From Prevotellaceae bacterium (lineage in GTDB: Bacteria > Bacteroidota > Bacteroidia > Bacteroidales > UBA932), in assembly GCA_031288885.1 (NCBI GenBank), contig JAITQP010000220.1, forward strand, positions 1-5,666: a stretch of 5,666 nucleotides of DNA. Direction: 5' to 3'. Numbering within the stretch: the stretch's first letter is position 1; every line of letters starts with the position of its first letter. A model generated the notes under the pieces. That model was not told the origin of the DNA. It was given only the letters and a program-made list of their open reading frames with translations, and ran no database searches. Below are positions 5,414 through 5,666 of this stretch, in pieces. A program made the translations under genes and the position numbers.

Positions 5414-5439
5414 GGTAGAGTACGTACCCTACCCTTTTT
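5414..5439 (+). terminator. Intrinsic terminator after the QueA-family gene
   Basis: GGTAG (5414-5418) pairs with CTACC (5429-5433). One A-C mismatch separates this from a further short GT/AC extension around an ACGT loop, and five T residues follow at 5435-5439. It begins nine bases after the stop codon. On the opposite strand the same hairpin lacks a clean U-run, so it probably serves mainly the plus-strand gene. Confidence 0.75.
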
Positions 5440-5459
5440 GCATCATTATTTTATTACAA

Positions 5460-5666
5460 TTAGTGCAGAAAATAGCGAGGAGGATAGGATTTTTTTGAGG
5501 GTATGCCAAAAGATAGCTTGAGCTTAACTCCTACCGCTACCATATTAACCTCTTTCTTTACGTCAACGGTTGCCCGTTCTTCTACCATTTGCATGTACTC
5601 CAAATTGGTCGCTATGTCGTCAGGCAAGAAGTTTTTGAGCTCTTGCATCGGGATTGCAATTTGTTG
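5460..5666 (-). CDS. 3' end of an unrecognised gene running off the right edge
   Basis: The minus-strand frame is open from the window edge to a TAA at 5462-5460, giving 68 residues. An ATG at 5648 is in frame, but six further codons upstream remain open and there is no promoter or ribosome-binding signal visible, so I treat this as a C-terminal fragment. The sequence has a charged segment (QELKNFLPDDIATNLEYMQMVEE within residues 8-30) followed by an alternating hydrophobic stretch MVAVGVKLKLSFGI (residues 42-55) that resembles a beta-strand. It ends in a basic and aromatic tail with KKSYPPRYF. An outer-membrane or secreted beta-protein is possible, but I do not recognise the family. It converges on the QueA-family gene with 54 bp between stop codons. 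Confidence 0.6.
   Translation of the reverse strand, partial: QQIAIPMQELKNFLPDDIATNLEYMQMVEERATVDVKKEVNMVAVGVKLKLSFGIPSKKSYPPRYFLH

Overview
The window looks like a chromosomal segment from a Bacteroidota bacterium, probably of the Bacteroidales type. The clues are a DUF2027-Smr protein (an architecture I associate with this phylum), a long-form QueA-family protein of about 400 residues, start codons without clear Shine-Dalgarno sequences, and two -7 elements of the TAnnTTTG type in the only divergent promoter region. I cannot name genus or species from the sequence alone.

Layout, left to right. Positions 1-105 hold what may be the last 34 codons of a plus-strand gene entering from the left. 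Positions 106-393 are non-coding and rich in short inverted repeats, including a perfect 19-bp palindrome flanked by two smaller hairpins, plus fragments that look like dispersed repeats. About 400-750 on the minus strand is the bacterial class A RNase P RNA (rnpB). Immediately upstream of it, also on the minus strand, come the DUF2027-Smr gene, an ABC-2 type permease and its ABC ATPase, with gaps of 29 and 33 bp. These three genes, possibly with rnpB as the last unit, look like one operon read from about 4160 leftwards. A 50-bp divergent intergenic region separates the ATPase from a QueA-family tRNA-modification gene on the plus strand, which ends in a good intrinsic terminator. The right edge carries the 3' end of an unrecognised minus-strand gene converging on it.

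Functionally the ATPase and permease should form a NatAB-like exporter of unknown substrate. The Smr protein, RNase P RNA and the QueA-family protein all belong to families that act on nucleic acids; RNase P and QueA act on tRNA. I see no evidence that they form one pathway. This is mostly ordinary core-genome content. I found no defence system, CRISPR array, transposase or obviously new multi-gene system. The parts most worth a second look are the hairpin cluster beyond rnpB, the symmetrical divergent promoter, the octamer tandem repeat that contains a stop codon, and the long QueA variant.
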